Of a stretch of 55,331 bases of DNA, positions 54,191 to 55,331 are shown one piece after another. A program made the translations under genes and the position numbers. This DNA is from Piscinibacter defluvii (GTDB lineage: Bacteria; Pseudomonadota; Gammaproteobacteria; Burkholderiales; Burkholderiaceae_C): assembly GCF_004011805.1 (NCBI RefSeq), contig NZ_RCHJ01000030.1, positions 1 to 55,331 of the forward strand, given 5' to 3'. The notes below the pieces were generated by a model. The model was given only the letters and a program-made list of their open reading frames with translations, was not told where the DNA came from and did not search any database. The first letter of the stretch is position 1. Each line of letters starts with the position of its first letter.

Positions 54191-54861
54191 CACTGGGCTC
54201 CCTTCTTGACCTTGACCTTGACGGCCGGGCGCACGACCACGTGGCCGTTCTTCGCGCCCGGGACGGCGCCGCGCACGAGCAGCAGCGAACGCGCCTCGTC
54301 GATGCGGACGATGTCGAGGTTCTGGACCGTCTTGGTCACGTCACCGAGGTGGCCGGACATCTTCTTGCCCGGGAACACGCGGCCCGGGTCCTGCGCCATC
54401 GAGATCGAGCCCGGCACGTTGTGCGAACGGCTGTTGCCGTGCGACGCGCGCTGCGAGCCGAAGTTGTGACGCTTGATGGTGCCCGTGAAGCCCTTGCCGA
54501 TGGAGGTGCCCTGCACGTCGACCAGCTGGCCGACGGCGAAGGTGGTCACCGGCAGCGTGGCGCCCGGCTTCAGGCCGGCGGCGACGTCGGCGGCAACGCG
54601 GAATTCCTTCAGCACTTCACCGGCTTCGACACCCGCCTTGGCGAGGTGGCCGGCTTCCGGCTTGTTCACGCGGGAGGCCTTGCGCGCCCCGAACGCCACC
54701 TGGATGGCGCTGTAGCCGTCGGACTCCGCGGTCTTGACCTGGGTGACGCGGTTGTTGGACACGTCCAGCACCGTCACGGGCACGGCGTCGCCGTCGTCCG
54801 TGAAGATGCGCATCATGCCCACCTTGCGCCCCAGCAAACCGAGACGGTTGCTCAGACTCAT
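54190..54861 (-). CDS. rplC: 50S ribosomal protein L3
   Basis: This 223-aa protein starts at the ATG at 54861 ([20 protein letters not shown]). The segment [20 protein letters not shown] includes the Gln that PrmB methylates in relatives. Confidence 0.97.
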   Translation of the reverse strand: MSLSNRLGLLGRKVGMMRIFTDDGDAVPVTVLDVSNNRVTQVKTAESDGYSAIQVAFGARKASRVNKPEAGHLAKAGVEAGEVLKEFRVAADVAAGLKPGATLPVTTFAVGQLVDVQGTSIGKGFTGTIKRHNFGSQRASHGNSRSHNVPGSISMAQDPGRVFPGKKMSGHLGDVTKTVQNLDIVRIDEARSLLLVRGAVPGAKNGHVVVRPAVKVKVKKGAQ

Positions 54862-54905
54862 GTTTTCTCCAATGCCCCACATCGATTGGCGGAGCTGACG
54901 AGTTT

Positions 54906-54930
54906 GGCCCGACACGTGAGGTGTCGGGCC
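54906..54930 (-). repeat. Hairpin between rpsJ and rplC
   Basis: GGCCCGACAC pairs with its complement around a 5-base loop. No T-run follows on the minus strand, so it is more likely an mRNA stability or regulatory stem than a terminator. Confidence 0.6.
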
Positions 54931-54946
54931 GGAAACGCCTGCGATT

Positions 54947-55258
54947 CTACTGCAGCTTGATTTCGACGTCCACGCCGGCCGGGAGGTCGAGCTTCATCAG
55001 CGCGTCCACGGTCTTGTCGGTCGGGTCGACGATGTCCATCAGACGCTGGTGCGTGCGGATCTCGAACTGGTCGCGGCTCGTCTTGTTGACGTGCGGCGAG
55101 CGCAGGATGTCGAAACGCTGCATGCGCGTCGGCAGGGGCACCGGGCCCTTGACGATCGCGCCGGTGCGCTTGGCGGTGTCGACGATCTCGAGGGCCGACT
55201 GGTCGATCAGCTTGTAGTCGAACGCTTTGAGACGGATGCGGATCTTCTGCTTCTGCAT
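54947..55258 (-). CDS. rpsJ: 30S ribosomal protein S10
   Basis: This 103-aa protein, [20 protein letters not shown], is also known as NusE and joins transcription antitermination complexes. It is only 10 bp from the end of tuf, so the tuf gene and the S10 operon are probably co-transcribed. Confidence 0.97.
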   Translation of the reverse strand: MQKQKIRIRLKAFDYKLIDQSALEIVDTAKRTGAIVKGPVPLPTRMQRFDILRSPHVNKTSRDQFEIRTHQRLMDIVDPTDKTVDALMKLDLPAGVDVEIKLQ

Positions 55259-55268
55259 GGCCCGCTCC

Positions 55269-55331
55269 TTATTCGATGATCTTGGCCACGACGCCGGCGC
55301 CGACGGTGCGGCCGCCTTCGCGGATCGCGAA
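55269..55331 (-). CDS. tuf: Elongation factor Tu, C-terminal end (partial)
   Basis: The last 20 codons and stop of EF-Tu are present ([15 protein letters not shown], then AKIIE). The rest lies beyond the window edge. Position just before rpsJ is the common str-S10 order. Confidence 0.93.
   Translation of the reverse strand, partial: FAIREGGRTVGAGVVAKIIE

Overview
The window is GC-rich DNA from a beta-proteobacterium, most likely a Burkholderiales member. The evidence is the tuf-S10-spc-alpha ribosomal gene order at the right end, the protein sequences there, and the GC-rich third positions. No single marker fixes the genus.

Layout. (1) 1-19.4 kb is an accessory envelope and metal region: an EptA-type phosphoethanolamine transferase, a P1B-4 metal ATPase with a His-rich N-terminus, a CusF-like periplasmic protein, a lone FlgB-like protein, several small Gly/His-rich proteins, a PhoD-like phosphatase, an LTA-synthase-like sulfatase, a POTRA/beta-barrel outer-membrane protein, a MetA-type outer-membrane protein, a TIG plus patatin-like protein with a degraded active site, and a ZIP-family transporter. 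(2) 19.4-25.2 kb is a Tn7/Tn5053-like transposition module (tniA-tniB-tniQ). It is bracketed by a ~182-bp direct repeat of the tniQ 3' end and by inverted copies of a 13-17 bp end motif, and it abuts a truncated MFS transporter gene. (3) 25.2-31.9 kb carries a very large (about 1,890 aa) protein with a complete C-terminal tyrosine-recombinase domain and at least one degenerate upstream copy. A translationally linked 283-aa partner follows, and the gene is preceded by a perfect 22-bp palindrome and a 14-bp direct repeat. (4) 31.9-35.1 kb is a second integrase module on the minus strand: xis-like, DUF3596-type tyrosine integrase, NERD nuclease-like gene and a small ORF, all overlapping, with a near-consensus promoter and a divergent XRE regulator. 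(5) 35.4-38.3 kb is more AT-rich and holds a Ser/Thr kinase, an unrecognised partner and a convergent PD-(D/E)XK-like gene, together a candidate defence cassette. (6) From 38.35 kb to the end is chromosomal backbone on the minus strand: initiator tRNA-fMet, then rplQ back to the 3' end of tuf. The operon is interrupted between rpsQ and rplN by a peroxiredoxin gene and a helical protein gene.

How it fits together. The region between the ZIP gene and tRNA-fMet looks like a pile-up of mobile elements next to the ribosomal locus. The left part shares a metal-homeostasis and envelope theme. The most unusual content is the multi-domain tyrosine recombinase with its partner, the duplicated transposon end, and the kinase cassette.
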